The position numbers were made by a program, and so were the translations under genes. This document shows, one piece after another, positions 42,038-50,044 of a DNA stretch of 64,000 nt; position 1 is the stretch's first letter, and each line of letters begins with the position of its first letter. The notes under the pieces were generated by a model. That model saw nothing but the letters and a program-made list of their open reading frames with translations, was not told the origin of the DNA and did not search any database. This DNA is from DATNBU01 sp964476185 (lineage in GTDB: Bacteria > Desulfobacterota > Binatia > UBA1149 > CAITLU01): contig CAYYZO010000004.1 of the NCBI GenBank assembly GCA_964476185.1, positions 31,147-95,146 of the forward strand. Reading direction: 5' to 3'.

Positions 42038-42043
42038 TAGGAT
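42038..42043 (+). promoter_or_regulatory. candidate -10 hexamer (TAGGAT) of leaderless nucleotidyltransferase
   Basis: TAGGAT lies six bases before the ATG at 42050 with no Shine-Dalgarno sequence. Confidence 0.5.
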
Positions 42044-42049
42044 GCCCCG

Positions 42050-42844
42050 ATGCTCAAGGCGCTCGTGCTTGCAGGTCGTCGCAGCAGCGGCGACGCGGTG
42101 GCGGACAGTTCCGGATTGCGCCACCGGGCGCTGCTGCCGATTGCCGGCGTGCCGATGCTCGAGCGGGTCGTCGACGCGATCGAGAAGAGCGGCGTCGCTT
42201 CGTCGGTGACGGTCAGCAGCGACGACCCGCAGATCGTCCACGCTACGCCGCGGCTCGCCTCCCTGGCCTCCGAGGGCCGCGGCTTCCTGTTCTTCCATCG
42301 CTCGGCGACGTCGCCGGCCGCGAGCGTCGCGGATTTCCTCGCCGGCGTCGGCGACGGGGAGCCGGTGTTCGCGACCACGGCCGACCATCCGCTGCTGACG
42401 CCCGAGATCGTCCGGTGGTTCGTCGAGCGCGCGTCCGCGTCGCCGGCCGATGTCGTCGTCGGCATGGTGCCCGCCACCGTCTACCGGCGCCGCTTCCCCG
42501 ACCAGCCTCGCACGTTCCTGCGCCTGCGCGGCGAGCAGTACTCGGGAGCGAACCTGTTCCTGCTGCGGACCGCCGCCGCGATCGCCGTCCCGCGCTTCTG
42601 GATCCGCGCGGAGTCCCACCGCAAGACGCCGTGGAAGCTCGCGCGCGTCTTCGGGATCTCGAACCTCTTGTCGTTCCTGCTGCGCCGCTTCGACCTCGAG
42701 GCCGCGCTTCGGCGCGCGTCGGACGTGATCGGCGCGCGCGTCGAAGCCCTCGAACTGCCGTTCGCCGAAGCCGCGCTCGACGTCGACAAGGAAGCGGACC
42801 GCCTTGCCGTCGAGGCCGTGTTCGCCGAGCGATCCGGCGCCTGA
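42050..42844 (+). CDS. MobA-like NTP transferase
   Basis: The protein has 264 residues with the Rossmann-like nucleotidyltransferase start MLKALVLAGRR and LLPIAGVPMLERVVDAI. The metal Asp is in FATTADHPLLTPEI, and DVDKEADRLAVEAVF is a second Asp-bearing end seen in MobA-like enzymes. The consensus G-rich loop is shortened (AGRRSSGDAV). It would transfer a nucleotide to a phosphorylated sugar, polyol or cofactor. It stands first in a plus-strand row of lipid/sugar genes, so a CDP- or GDP-linked precursor for a head group is a plausible guess. Confidence 0.75.
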   Translation: MLKALVLAGRRSSGDAVADSSGLRHRALLPIAGVPMLERVVDAIEKSGVASSVTVSSDDPQIVHATPRLASLASEGRGFLFFHRSATSPAASVADFLAGVGDGEPVFATTADHPLLTPEIVRWFVERASASPADVVVGMVPATVYRRRFPDQPRTFLRLRGEQYSGANLFLLRTAAAIAVPRFWIRAESHRKTPWKLARVFGISNLLSFLLRRFDLEAALRRASDVIGARVEALELPFAEAALDVDKEADRLAVEAVFAERSGA

Positions 42845-43019
42845 CCCCGGGGCTTTCGCCGTCCGACCCGCGAATCGCGCGGCTTGGGCGGAGCGCGGGG
42901 CCGTGTTAACACGCCTCCATGCCGGACGATCCCACGGATGCGGCGGACGCTCACCGCGGAGCGCCGGCTGGCGCGCGCCGGCGCCCGAATCCGGCGGATC
43001 GGGGACGGGTGCGGTCGTG

Positions 43020-43784
43020 ATGAAGTACGTCTTCGACGCCGGGGGACGCGCGGAACTCGCACGTCTCGCACGGTCGAACACGCTGGTCGCGTTCGATTTC
43101 GACGGCACGCTCGCGCCGATCGTCGCGGACCGCGACCTCGCGCAGATGCGGCCCGAGACGCGCGGGCTGCTCGCCCGCGTGAATGCGCAGTATCCCTGTG
43201 CGGTCATCTCCGGGCGCGGACTCGACGACGTGGCGTCGCGCCTCGAGGCCACGGGTGTCCGTCACGTCGTCGGCAACCACGGCATGGAGCCCGGTTCGAG
43301 GCTCGGCGAGTTCGAGCGTGCGGCCGAGCTCGGTTTCGAGGAAGCCCGCCGACGGCTGGCCGGTCACGAGGGACTGGACTTCGAGCACAAGCGCTACTCG
43401 TTCGCCGTCCACTACCGGCGGTCGCGCGACCGCGATGCGGCGCGGCGGGCGATCGACGAGACGATCGCGTCGCTGTCCGTCGCGACGCGCGTGGTTCCCG
43501 GGCACCTCGTCGTGAACGTCATGCCGCACGGCGCGCCGGACAAGGGCGATGCGCTGGACCACCTTCGAGTCGAGCTGGCCTGCGAGCTCGCGCTGTTCGT
43601 CGGCGACGACATCACCGACGAGGACGTCTTCCGGCACGTCGGCGACGGGCGCGTCGTCGGCGTCCGCGTGGGCAGGAGCGACGAGTCGTCGGCGACCTGG
43701 TTCGTTCGCGACCAGGACGAAGTCGACGAATTGCTGCGGGTCCTCGTCGCGTTGCGGGAACCCCGGGTTCCGGAAGGCTCCTGA
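43020..43784 (+). CDS. otsB: trehalose-6-phosphate phosphatase-like HAD enzyme
   Basis: The protein has 254 residues. HAD motif I is FDFDGTLAPI (Asp26, Asp28), followed by VISGRGLDDV, VGNHGMEPG, HGAPDKGDAL (Lys) and GDDITDEDVF with the metal Asp residues. All these are OtsB hallmarks. The classical reaction is trehalose-6-phosphate to trehalose. No trehalose-6-phosphate synthase lies nearby, so its substrate could be another sugar phosphate used in glycolipid synthesis. The start is a TGATG junction with a possible 33-codon leader; GTG one codon earlier is an alternative. Confidence 0.88.
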   Translation: MKYVFDAGGRAELARLARSNTLVAFDFDGTLAPIVADRDLAQMRPETRGLLARVNAQYPCAVISGRGLDDVASRLEATGVRHVVGNHGMEPGSRLGEFERAAELGFEEARRRLAGHEGLDFEHKRYSFAVHYRRSRDRDAARRAIDETIASLSVATRVVPGHLVVNVMPHGAPDKGDALDHLRVELACELALFVGDDITDEDVFRHVGDGRVVGVRVGRSDESSATWFVRDQDEVDELLRVLVALREPRVPEGS

Positions 43785-43954
43785 CCGGGACGCATTCGGT
43801 CGCCGCGAGGCGGCCTCGTCTGCGCACGGGCCTTCGCGGCTGGGCGCTGGTCTTTGGGTGGTCCTCGCAATATGGGGTCGGGCCTCCCGTTCACCGGCGG
43901 GCCCCGCGCGCCGATCGAGCGGCGCGACGCCCGGAGGACGGCCTGAATCAGCAC

Positions 43955-44977
43955 GTGCGCATCGGAGTCCTCAGCAACCTGCGCGCCGGCGGTAGCGGGG
44001 TTCGTGCGGCCAAGGTCGTCGAGCATCTCGCGCGCTATCCCGAGATCGTCCACGTCGAGACCAGCGAGGAGAACGGCGCGCCGGGTGCGGTGCGCCAGCT
44101 CGCCGACGCCGGAGTCGACGTCCTCGTCGTCAACGGCGGCGACGGCACGCTGCAGCGCACGCTGACCGAGGTGATGTGCGCGACTTCCCCGTTCCGCCGC
44201 CCGGGGGACACGCGGGAACTGCCGGGCGAATCCGGCCTTCCGATGATCGTGCCGCTGCGCAGCGGCCGGACGAACATGACGGCCTACGACATCGGCACCC
44301 CGCGTGATGCGCGCGTCGCCGTCGACCGCCTTGTCGCGCGCGCCAGGAGCGGACGCCTCCAGGAGTCGGTCGTTCGTCGCGCCGCGCTTCGCATGAAGCT
44401 CGAGCCCGACGGAGTCGACCACTGGGGGACTTTCTTCGGCGTCGGCGTGATCTACCGCGGCACGCTGCTCACGCACCGTATCTTCCCGAGGGGCAGGGCG
44501 CAGGGCGTGTTCGGCAGCACGGTCGTCACGGCCGGCCTGATCGCACGCGCGCTGACGGGCCGCGCGCCGGCCGCCCGCGACGGGGCGGAGGACCCGCTGA
44601 CCATCGACCCGATGACCGTCCGGCTCGACGGGGAACTGCTCGCGGCCGGCGAGTTCCAGCTGCTGATGGCGACCACGCTGCAGCGCCTGTTCGCGGGAAT
44701 CCGGCCGTTCTGGGGCAGGGGGCCGGGAGGGATCCGCTTCACCGCCCTCGGCCCGGGCTGCCTGCGCCACCCGAAGCAGATCGCACGGGTGCTGCGCGGG
44801 CTCGTGCCCAAGGGCAGCGGCGAAGACGACGCCCTCTTCGAGAGCCGCAACGTCGAGAAGGTCGAGTTGTCGCTCGATTGCGGGATCTCGCTCGACGGCG
44901 AGATGTTCGTCCCGCAGAAGGGCCGCCAGGCGACGCTGCTGGCCGACCACCGCGTTCGCTTCGTGACGACGCGCTGA
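43955..44977 (+). CDS. diacylglycerol/sphingoid kinase-family lipid kinase
   Basis: The protein has about 340 residues. The ATP motif is VNGGDGTLQRTLTEV, preceded by IGVLSNLRAGG and followed by MIVPLRSGRTNM, where the usual GTxN is replaced by SGRTN. The C-terminal part contains the beta-sandwich with LDCGISLDGEMFV. Such enzymes phosphorylate diacylglycerol, ceramide or related lipids at the membrane. The frame has no ATG; GTG at 43955 is chosen, though GGAGGAC lies 17 bases upstream, which is long. It is followed 14 bp later by a Tam41-like gene, which uses phosphatidic acid, so the two may act in sequence. Confidence 0.78.
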   Translation: MRIGVLSNLRAGGSGVRAAKVVEHLARYPEIVHVETSEENGAPGAVRQLADAGVDVLVVNGGDGTLQRTLTEVMCATSPFRRPGDTRELPGESGLPMIVPLRSGRTNMTAYDIGTPRDARVAVDRLVARARSGRLQESVVRRAALRMKLEPDGVDHWGTFFGVGVIYRGTLLTHRIFPRGRAQGVFGSTVVTAGLIARALTGRAPAARDGAEDPLTIDPMTVRLDGELLAAGEFQLLMATTLQRLFAGIRPFWGRGPGGIRFTALGPGCLRHPKQIARVLRGLVPKGSGEDDALFESRNVEKVELSLDCGISLDGEMFVPQKGRQATLLADHRVRFVTTR

Positions 44978-44979
44978 GC

Positions 44980-44985
44980 TACGTT
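44980..44985 (+). promoter_or_regulatory. candidate -10 hexamer (TACGTT) upstream of Tam41-like gene
   Basis: TACGTT is followed by GGAGCC and the GTG at 44992. The GGAG can also serve as a ribosome site, so this may be either a leaderless promoter or a normal initiation site within an operon. Confidence 0.25.
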
Positions 44986-44991
44986 GGAGCC

Positions 44992-45951
44992 GTGAACCGC
45001 GATCCGCGCACCCAGCTCGCCGCGCTGTTCGAGCGCGAGCACCGTGCCGACGTGCCGCCCGAGGCGCTCGCCCTGGTCGCCGAGATCCGACGCCGGCACG
45101 AGGGCGCGGTCGCGGCGGTGCTGTTCTACGGGTCGTGCCTGCGCCGCTCGTACGTCGCCGGCGGAGTGCTCGACTTCTACGCGATCGTCGACTCGTATCG
45201 CGGGGCCTACCGTTCCCGCCTGCTGGCGCTGTCGAACTCGCTGTTGCCGCCGAACGTCTACTACGTCGAGCTGCCGTTCGAGGGCGAGACGCTGCGGATG
45301 AAGTACAACGTGATCTCGCGCGAGGACTTCGCCGCGGCCTGCCGCCCCGAGAGCCTGCACCCGATCATCTGGGCGCGATTCTGCCAGCCTTCGGCCGTGC
45401 CGTACGCGCGCGACGACGAGGTCCGCTCTGCCCTCGCGGCCGACTGCGCCGAGGCCGCGGTGACGATGGTCAGCCGCATGCTCGCCCTCCACCCGGAGTC
45501 GGCGACCGTCGAGGATCTCTGGCAGGCGGGGTTCGGGACGACGTACACGACCGAGATGCGCGTCGAGACGCCGGAGACGATCCGCTCGGTCTACGAGGCC
45601 GCGCCCGAGCGCTACTCCGCGGTGTCGGCGCTCGCCGTCGAAGTGCTCGTGCGGCGCGGACTCGTGCAGGGTCGAATCGACGGGCCCCAGGTCCAGGTCC
45701 GGATGGCGGAGCCGGCGAGGCGCTCGATCGTCTCGTCGTGGAAGCGCCGGCTCCCGGTGGCCAAGGGGCTGTACGTGGTGCGGCTCGTCAAGTCCGCGCT
45801 CACGTTCGGCGACTGGCTGCCGTACGCGCTCTGGAAGCTGCAGCGTCACAGCGGCGTCCGGATCGAGGTCACCGACCGGCAGCGACGCCATCCGCTGATC
45901 TTCGGCTGGCCCGTCATCCTGCAGTTGATCCGGGGCAAGACGCTGCGATGA
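44992..45951 (+). CDS. Tam41/Mmp37-like nucleotidyltransferase (candidate CDP-DAG synthase)
   Basis: The protein has 319 residues. The nucleotidyltransferase core is LFYGSCLRR (Gly47, Ser48), then VLDFYAIVDSYR (Asp61, Asp67). LLPPNVYYVEL, LRMKYNVIS, a C-terminal-of-core Arg region (IIWARFCQPSAV) and VRSALAADCAEA follow. From memory this order matches the mitochondrial Tam41 family: GSG, DFxFVVD, VYY, IKYGVIS, AGR and RSAL. Tam41 makes CDP-diacylglycerol from phosphatidic acid and CTP at the inner membrane. The neighbouring lipid kinase would supply its substrate. It has no transmembrane helix. Confidence 0.65.
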   Translation: MNRDPRTQLAALFEREHRADVPPEALALVAEIRRRHEGAVAAVLFYGSCLRRSYVAGGVLDFYAIVDSYRGAYRSRLLALSNSLLPPNVYYVELPFEGETLRMKYNVISREDFAAACRPESLHPIIWARFCQPSAVPYARDDEVRSALAADCAEAAVTMVSRMLALHPESATVEDLWQAGFGTTYTTEMRVETPETIRSVYEAAPERYSAVSALAVEVLVRRGLVQGRIDGPQVQVRMAEPARRSIVSSWKRRLPVAKGLYVVRLVKSALTFGDWLPYALWKLQRHSGVRIEVTDRQRRHPLIFGWPVILQLIRGKTLR

Positions 45952-46102
45952 CCCTCGCCCCCGGCCGGGCTCCCGGACTCTGACGACCGGCGGGGCATGG
46001 AGGACGGCGAAGACGAGCCGAAAACGTGGGGGCCGGCCGCGGTTCCCGCAGGCACGCTTCCTTGTAATCCGCCTCCTCCGCTGGCAAGGAAAATGAACGT
46101 TT

Positions 46103-47185
46103 ATGGTCACTCCTGAAGGAGGGACGGTCGCCGCCGAGGGGGCGGGGGCCGAGGTGGATCAGAGTCCTGCCGCACTGCGGCGACGCTACACCTCGTTGTT
46201 CCGCCCCAAGCCCTGGCTCTACTACGCCGACATGCTGGCGGCGGCCGTGCTCGGCTGGTCGGCCTTTGCGCTGGCCGTGCACACGGAGCGCTTCACGGCT
46301 GCCTGGGGCGCGGCCGTCTTCGTGGCCGTCTTCGCCCTGTACCGGGCCATCCTGTTCATCCACGAGATCTCGCACCTGCAGCGGCGCGCCGTGCCGGGGT
46401 TCGAGGTCGTCTGGTCGCTGGTGGTCGGCTTCCCGCTGCTGGTCCCGAGCCTGATGTACAAGGGGTCGCACGGCGAGCACCATCGCCGCCAGATCTTCGG
46501 GACGGAGAAGGATCCCGAGTACGCGCCGATCGGCCAGTGGAGCAAGGTCCGCGTCGCCGCCTCGATCCTGCCGCTGCTCGTCGTCCCGTTCCTGCTCGTG
46601 CTGCGGTGGGCCATCCTCGGGCCGCTCTCCTACCTGTTCCCGCCGCTTCGCCGCTTCGTCGTCGGCTACATGTCGACGCTCGTGATCAACCCGACCTACC
46701 AGCGGCGCATGCCCGAGGGGCGCATGGCCCGGCGCTGGCTGGTGGAGGAAGCCTGCACGGCGCTGGTGTGCTGGACGATCGTGCTCGCGATGGCGACCGG
46801 CGCGATCGGGACGTCGTGGCTGGTCGAGTGGTTCCTGATCTCGAGCTTCATCCTCGCGTTCAACCACGTCCGGACGCTGGTCGCTCACCGCTACCACAAC
46901 GACGGGACGCCGATGGACCTGCTCGAGCAGTACCGCGACTCGGTGAACCTTTCGGGCGGCCACTGGGTCGATGCGGTTCTGGCGCCCGTGGGGCTGCGCT
47001 ATCACGCGCTGCACCACCTGCTGCCGACGGTGCCGTACCACAGCCTCGGCGCGATCCACCGCCGCATGCTGAGCGAACTCCCGCCGCAGACGCCGTACCA
47101 CGTCGCTGAGCACCGCACGCTGCTGCACGCGGTGCGCTCCCTGTTCGGCGACCGTGCGTTCTCGCACTTCCCGTCGCGCCGCTGA
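46103..47185 (+). CDS. membrane fatty acid desaturase
   Basis: The protein has 360 residues. Three His boxes are present: HEISH (His87-His91), HGEHH (His123, His126, His127) and HALHH (His301, His304, His305), plus an AHRYH motif. The hydrophobic pairs around them fit the di-iron membrane desaturase/hydroxylase fold. The substrate could be an acyl-lipid or sphingoid chain. AAGGA is upstream of the ATG. It lies just after the lipid-kinase/Tam41 genes, and converges on lptG 33 bp away. A lipid-tail modifying role is likely. Confidence 0.88.
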   Translation: MVTPEGGTVAAEGAGAEVDQSPAALRRRYTSLFRPKPWLYYADMLAAAVLGWSAFALAVHTERFTAAWGAAVFVAVFALYRAILFIHEISHLQRRAVPGFEVVWSLVVGFPLLVPSLMYKGSHGEHHRRQIFGTEKDPEYAPIGQWSKVRVAASILPLLVVPFLLVLRWAILGPLSYLFPPLRRFVVGYMSTLVINPTYQRRMPEGRMARRWLVEEACTALVCWTIVLAMATGAIGTSWLVEWFLISSFILAFNHVRTLVAHRYHNDGTPMDLLEQYRDSVNLSGGHWVDAVLAPVGLRYHALHHLLPTVPYHSLGAIHRRMLSELPPQTPYHVAEHRTLLHAVRSLFGDRAFSHFPSRR

Positions 47186-47218
47186 TCGAGCCGGGTTCGT
47201 CGGTCGAAGCGGGAGGCC

Positions 47219-48292
47219 TCAGCTTCGCAGCGTCAGCATTCCGCCGACGAGGACGAACACGGCGTTCGCCGCCCAGGCCGCGACGATCGGCGGAAGCGTG
47301 CCGGCGTGTCCGGCCGAGACGGTCAGCGCCTGCATCAACCAGTACAGGAAGCAGACGGCCATGCCGGTGCCGATGTGCTGCGCGGTCCCGGCGCGGCGCG
47401 ACCCGCGCAGCGCGAGCGGCAGCCCGAGCAGCACCGTGATGATGCCGGACAGCGGCAGGGCGAACTTGAACTGCAGGTCCGTCTGCAGCCCGGCCGGGTC
47501 GAATCCCTTGGCCTGCAGCATGCGGATGCGCTGGGACAGCTGCCGGATGCTGAACTCGTCGGAGCGCGGCGCCTTCTTGCGGAACTCGGCCGGCGTCCCG
47601 CCGAGGTCCACCTCGAGGTCGCCGAGCGGCCCGTACAGGAGGCCGCCGTTCTCGTCGAAGTTGCGCACGGTGCCCCCTTCGTACTCCCAGCGGTCGCCCT
47701 CCCATCTGGCGACGGGGATCTCGACGAGACGGGTGAGCTGGAAGCGCTCGTCGATCCCGTGCAGCGTGATGCCCTCGAGGACGTTGTGGGTCGCGTCGAA
47801 GTAGTCGATGTTGAGGAACCCTTCGGGAACCTGGACCCACAGCGCGGTCGCGTCGAGCATGCCGCGGCTCGCGAGTCCCTTGATGTCGATGTCCTTGATG
47901 GCCCGGGCGCGCGCCGCCGTCGGCGGGACGACGACTTCGTTGAACAGCATCGCGACGGCGCTGATCGCGAGGCTCGAGACGAGCAGCGGCCGGGCGATGC
48001 GCGCGACGCTGACGCCGCACGCGTGCAGCGCGACGACCTCGTTCGTCCGCACCAGCGAGCCGATCCCGAGCAGCACGGCGAGCAGCGACGCGGCCGGGTA
48101 GACCTCGACGAGCCACTTCGGCGTCTTCAGCGCGAAATAGGTGGCCACGAGCCGGGGGCTCGAGTCGTACGACGCGAGGTCGCCGATGCGGCCGAAGAAC
48201 TCGACGACGAGAAGCAGGCCGATCGCGCCCGCGAGGCACAGCACGAACGTGCGCAGGTAGAGCCCGACGAGCTGGCGCGCGAGCAGGCTCAT
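47219..48292 (-). CDS. lptG: LPS export permease LptG
   Basis: The protein has 357 residues. Two N-terminal plus three to four C-terminal helices flank a large beta-jellyroll periplasmic domain (about 130-260). Conserved stretches include LRTNEVVALHACGVSVARIARPLL and FKFALPLSGIITVLLGLPLAL. LptG pairs with LptF and the LptB ATPase to pull LPS from the inner membrane. Its ATG overlaps the lptF stop (ATGA), which sets the start. Confidence 0.93.
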   Translation of the reverse strand: MSLLARQLVGLYLRTFVLCLAGAIGLLLVVEFFGRIGDLASYDSSPRLVATYFALKTPKWLVEVYPAASLLAVLLGIGSLVRTNEVVALHACGVSVARIARPLLVSSLAISAVAMLFNEVVVPPTAARARAIKDIDIKGLASRGMLDATALWVQVPEGFLNIDYFDATHNVLEGITLHGIDERFQLTRLVEIPVARWEGDRWEYEGGTVRNFDENGGLLYGPLGDLEVDLGGTPAEFRKKAPRSDEFSIRQLSQRIRMLQAKGFDPAGLQTDLQFKFALPLSGIITVLLGLPLALRGSRRAGTAQHIGTGMAVCFLYWLMQALTVSAGHAGTLPPIVAAWAANAVFVLVGGMLTLRS

Positions 48293-49431
48293 GCGCCGCG
48301 CCCCCTCGCGAACGCGAACAGCGGCGGGCGTTCCTCGACGGCGCGTCGGAACAGCACGACGGCGAGCAGCGCGAGCAGGACGTCCGGCAGCCACATCGCG
48401 ACGGGAACCGGCAGCAGGCGCTCGCGCGCGATCGTCACGGCGCCCGTCAGCATCAGGTAGTAGACGAGCACCACGAGGGTGCTGAGCAGCATCCCGCGCG
48501 ACTTCACTCCGCGGCGGCCGACCGCGCCGAGCGGGACCCCGACGAAGGGCAGCAGCAGGGCCGCCGCGGGCAGCACGAGCTTGCGGTGCAGTTCGATCGT
48601 CTCCTCGATCGCCGGCTCGCCGCGAGCGAGAGCCTCGCGCCGCGCCTCGAGGAGCCGCGCGAGCGACATCGCGGACGGGCCGCCGCTGGCCATCAGGTCC
48701 ACGCCTGTCTCGTCGGCCATGTCGAGGTTCAGCTCGAGGGAATCGAAATCGGTCTTGTCGTGGTACTTCCCCGAGGCGTGGTAGGTGAGCAGGCTGCCGT
48801 CGTGGAGCTTCAGGTAGGCCTTGCGCGCGTCCCCGTTCGACTCGACGAGGCCGTCGCTCGCGAAGATGGTCTTGCGCCCGTACTTCTCGCGCTCCTCGGC
48901 GAGCATCACGTTGCGCATCCTGCCGGTGTCCGCGTCGAGCTCGTCCACGAACAGGATGACGCCGCCCATCCACGTGTTGAAGACGCCGGCCCGCAACGAC
49001 GCGGTCAAGCGGGTGCGGGCCATGTCGTACGTGGTCTCCTCGATGCCGCGGTTCGCCCACGGCCTGGCCCAGACCCCGAGCACGACGCTGACCGTCGCGA
49101 CGACGACGCTGAACGTGACCAGCGGGCGAGAGAGCTGGCGCAGGTTGATGCCGGCCGCGCGGATCGCGAGCAACTCGCCCTCGGAGCCCAGGCGCGCGAA
49201 CACGACGACGACGGCCAGCAGCGCGGCCATCGGAAGGGCGATCTCCAGGTACGACGGAACGATGAAGACGGCGAGTGCGCCGACCAGCCGCGCCGGGACG
49301 CCACGCGCGAACGCGAGGTCCACGAACTCGACCATGCGAAGCACGAACAGGATCGAGACCGCCAGTCCGACCGCGGCCACGAAGGCCTGCGCGACCTCGC
49401 GCAGCAGGTAGCGCTGGAGCGTGCGTCCCAC
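48289..49431 (-). CDS. lptF: LPS export permease LptF
   Basis: The protein has 380 residues. Two N-terminal helices, the periplasmic domain (about 120-265) and three C-terminal helices are visible. It contains GSEGELLAIRAAGINLRQLSRPLV, the LptF equivalent of the LptG coupling sequence, and KLVLPAAALLLPFVGVPLGA. It lies 10 bp after the DUF4833 gene and overlaps lptG. LptF forms the transmembrane half of the LPS extractor. Confidence 0.93.
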   Translation of the reverse strand: MGRTLQRYLLREVAQAFVAAVGLAVSILFVLRMVEFVDLAFARGVPARLVGALAVFIVPSYLEIALPMAALLAVVVVFARLGSEGELLAIRAAGINLRQLSRPLVTFSVVVATVSVVLGVWARPWANRGIEETTYDMARTRLTASLRAGVFNTWMGGVILFVDELDADTGRMRNVMLAEEREKYGRKTIFASDGLVESNGDARKAYLKLHDGSLLTYHASGKYHDKTDFDSLELNLDMADETGVDLMASGGPSAMSLARLLEARREALARGEPAIEETIELHRKLVLPAAALLLPFVGVPLGAVGRRGVKSRGMLLSTLVVLVYYLMLTGAVTIARERLLPVPVAMWLPDVLLALLAVVLFRRAVEERPPLFAFARGRGA

Positions 49432-49441
49432 CGCCCGCTCC

Positions 49442-50044
49442 CTACTGGTCCACGGGGATCTTTTCGTACACGGCGAGCCCGTCGTTGGTCCGGCCGAAGA
49501 GCTCGATGTAGCGCACCGTCGGGGTCAGGAACCCTTCTTCCGCGAAGACGAACACCTTGTCGAGGTAGGCCTGCTTGCCGTCGATCGTGAGGAAGGTCTC
49601 GGCCTTGCACTTGCCGTCGACCGGGGCGGTGCGGACGACGATCTGGCGGTCCGGCAGCGCGCGCAGGCGCACCTCGATGCGCCCGTCGCTTTCGATCTGC
49701 TGTTTCTGGAAGCCGTACGCCACCTGCTGGAAGAACGAGAGCGGCCGGGTCTCGACGGGGTCCTCCTCGCGCCGGAGCCAGTAGTTGTAGATCGGCTCGG
49801 GCGGGACCGGGCGGCACTGCTCGTCGACGCGCACGCCGTAGTGGACCTGGTTGCGGTTCTTGTTGCGGTCGATGTGGAAGACGGACTCGGGGCCGGCTGC
49901 CGTCGCGGGACTGCCGGCCAGCAGTGTCGCAGCCGCGACGGCCAGGGCCGTCCGGGCCAGGCGCGAGGTCGGGGACGAGCGCATCGCCGGACCGCCGGAC
50001 ATCGGGGCCGGTCGGCCGTGACCGGGTATCGGCGGCGCGCGCAT
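49442..50044 (-). CDS. exported DUF4833 protein in the lptFG operon
   Basis: The protein has 200 residues from the ATG at 50044. A long basic N-region leads to a hydrophobic core (TALAVAAATLLAGSPATA) with cleavage near TAA then G. The mature part shows VFHIDRNKNRNQVHYGVRVD, PIYNYWLRREEDP and AYGFQKQQIESDGRIEV, the DUF4833 pattern. The fold and role are not established. It is probably periplasmic and co-transcribed with lptF (10 bp gap). TAGGGT lies six bases before the ATG with no Shine-Dalgarno sequence. An in-frame ATG at 49984 would give a shorter, more typical signal peptide. Confidence 0.75.
   Translation of the reverse strand: MRAPPIPGHGRPAPMSGGPAMRSSPTSRLARTALAVAAATLLAGSPATAAGPESVFHIDRNKNRNQVHYGVRVDEQCRPVPPEPIYNYWLRREEDPVETRPLSFFQQVAYGFQKQQIESDGRIEVRLRALPDRQIVVRTAPVDGKCKAETFLTIDGKQAYLDKVFVFAEEGFLTPTVRYIELFGRTNDGLAVYEKIPVDQ

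Noticed and set aside
43020..43955. Upstream in-frame extension of the lipid kinase into otsB
   Set aside because: The open frame runs back to 42884 but reads Arg-rich shadow sequence there; similarity to the kinase family starts at VRIGVLSN.
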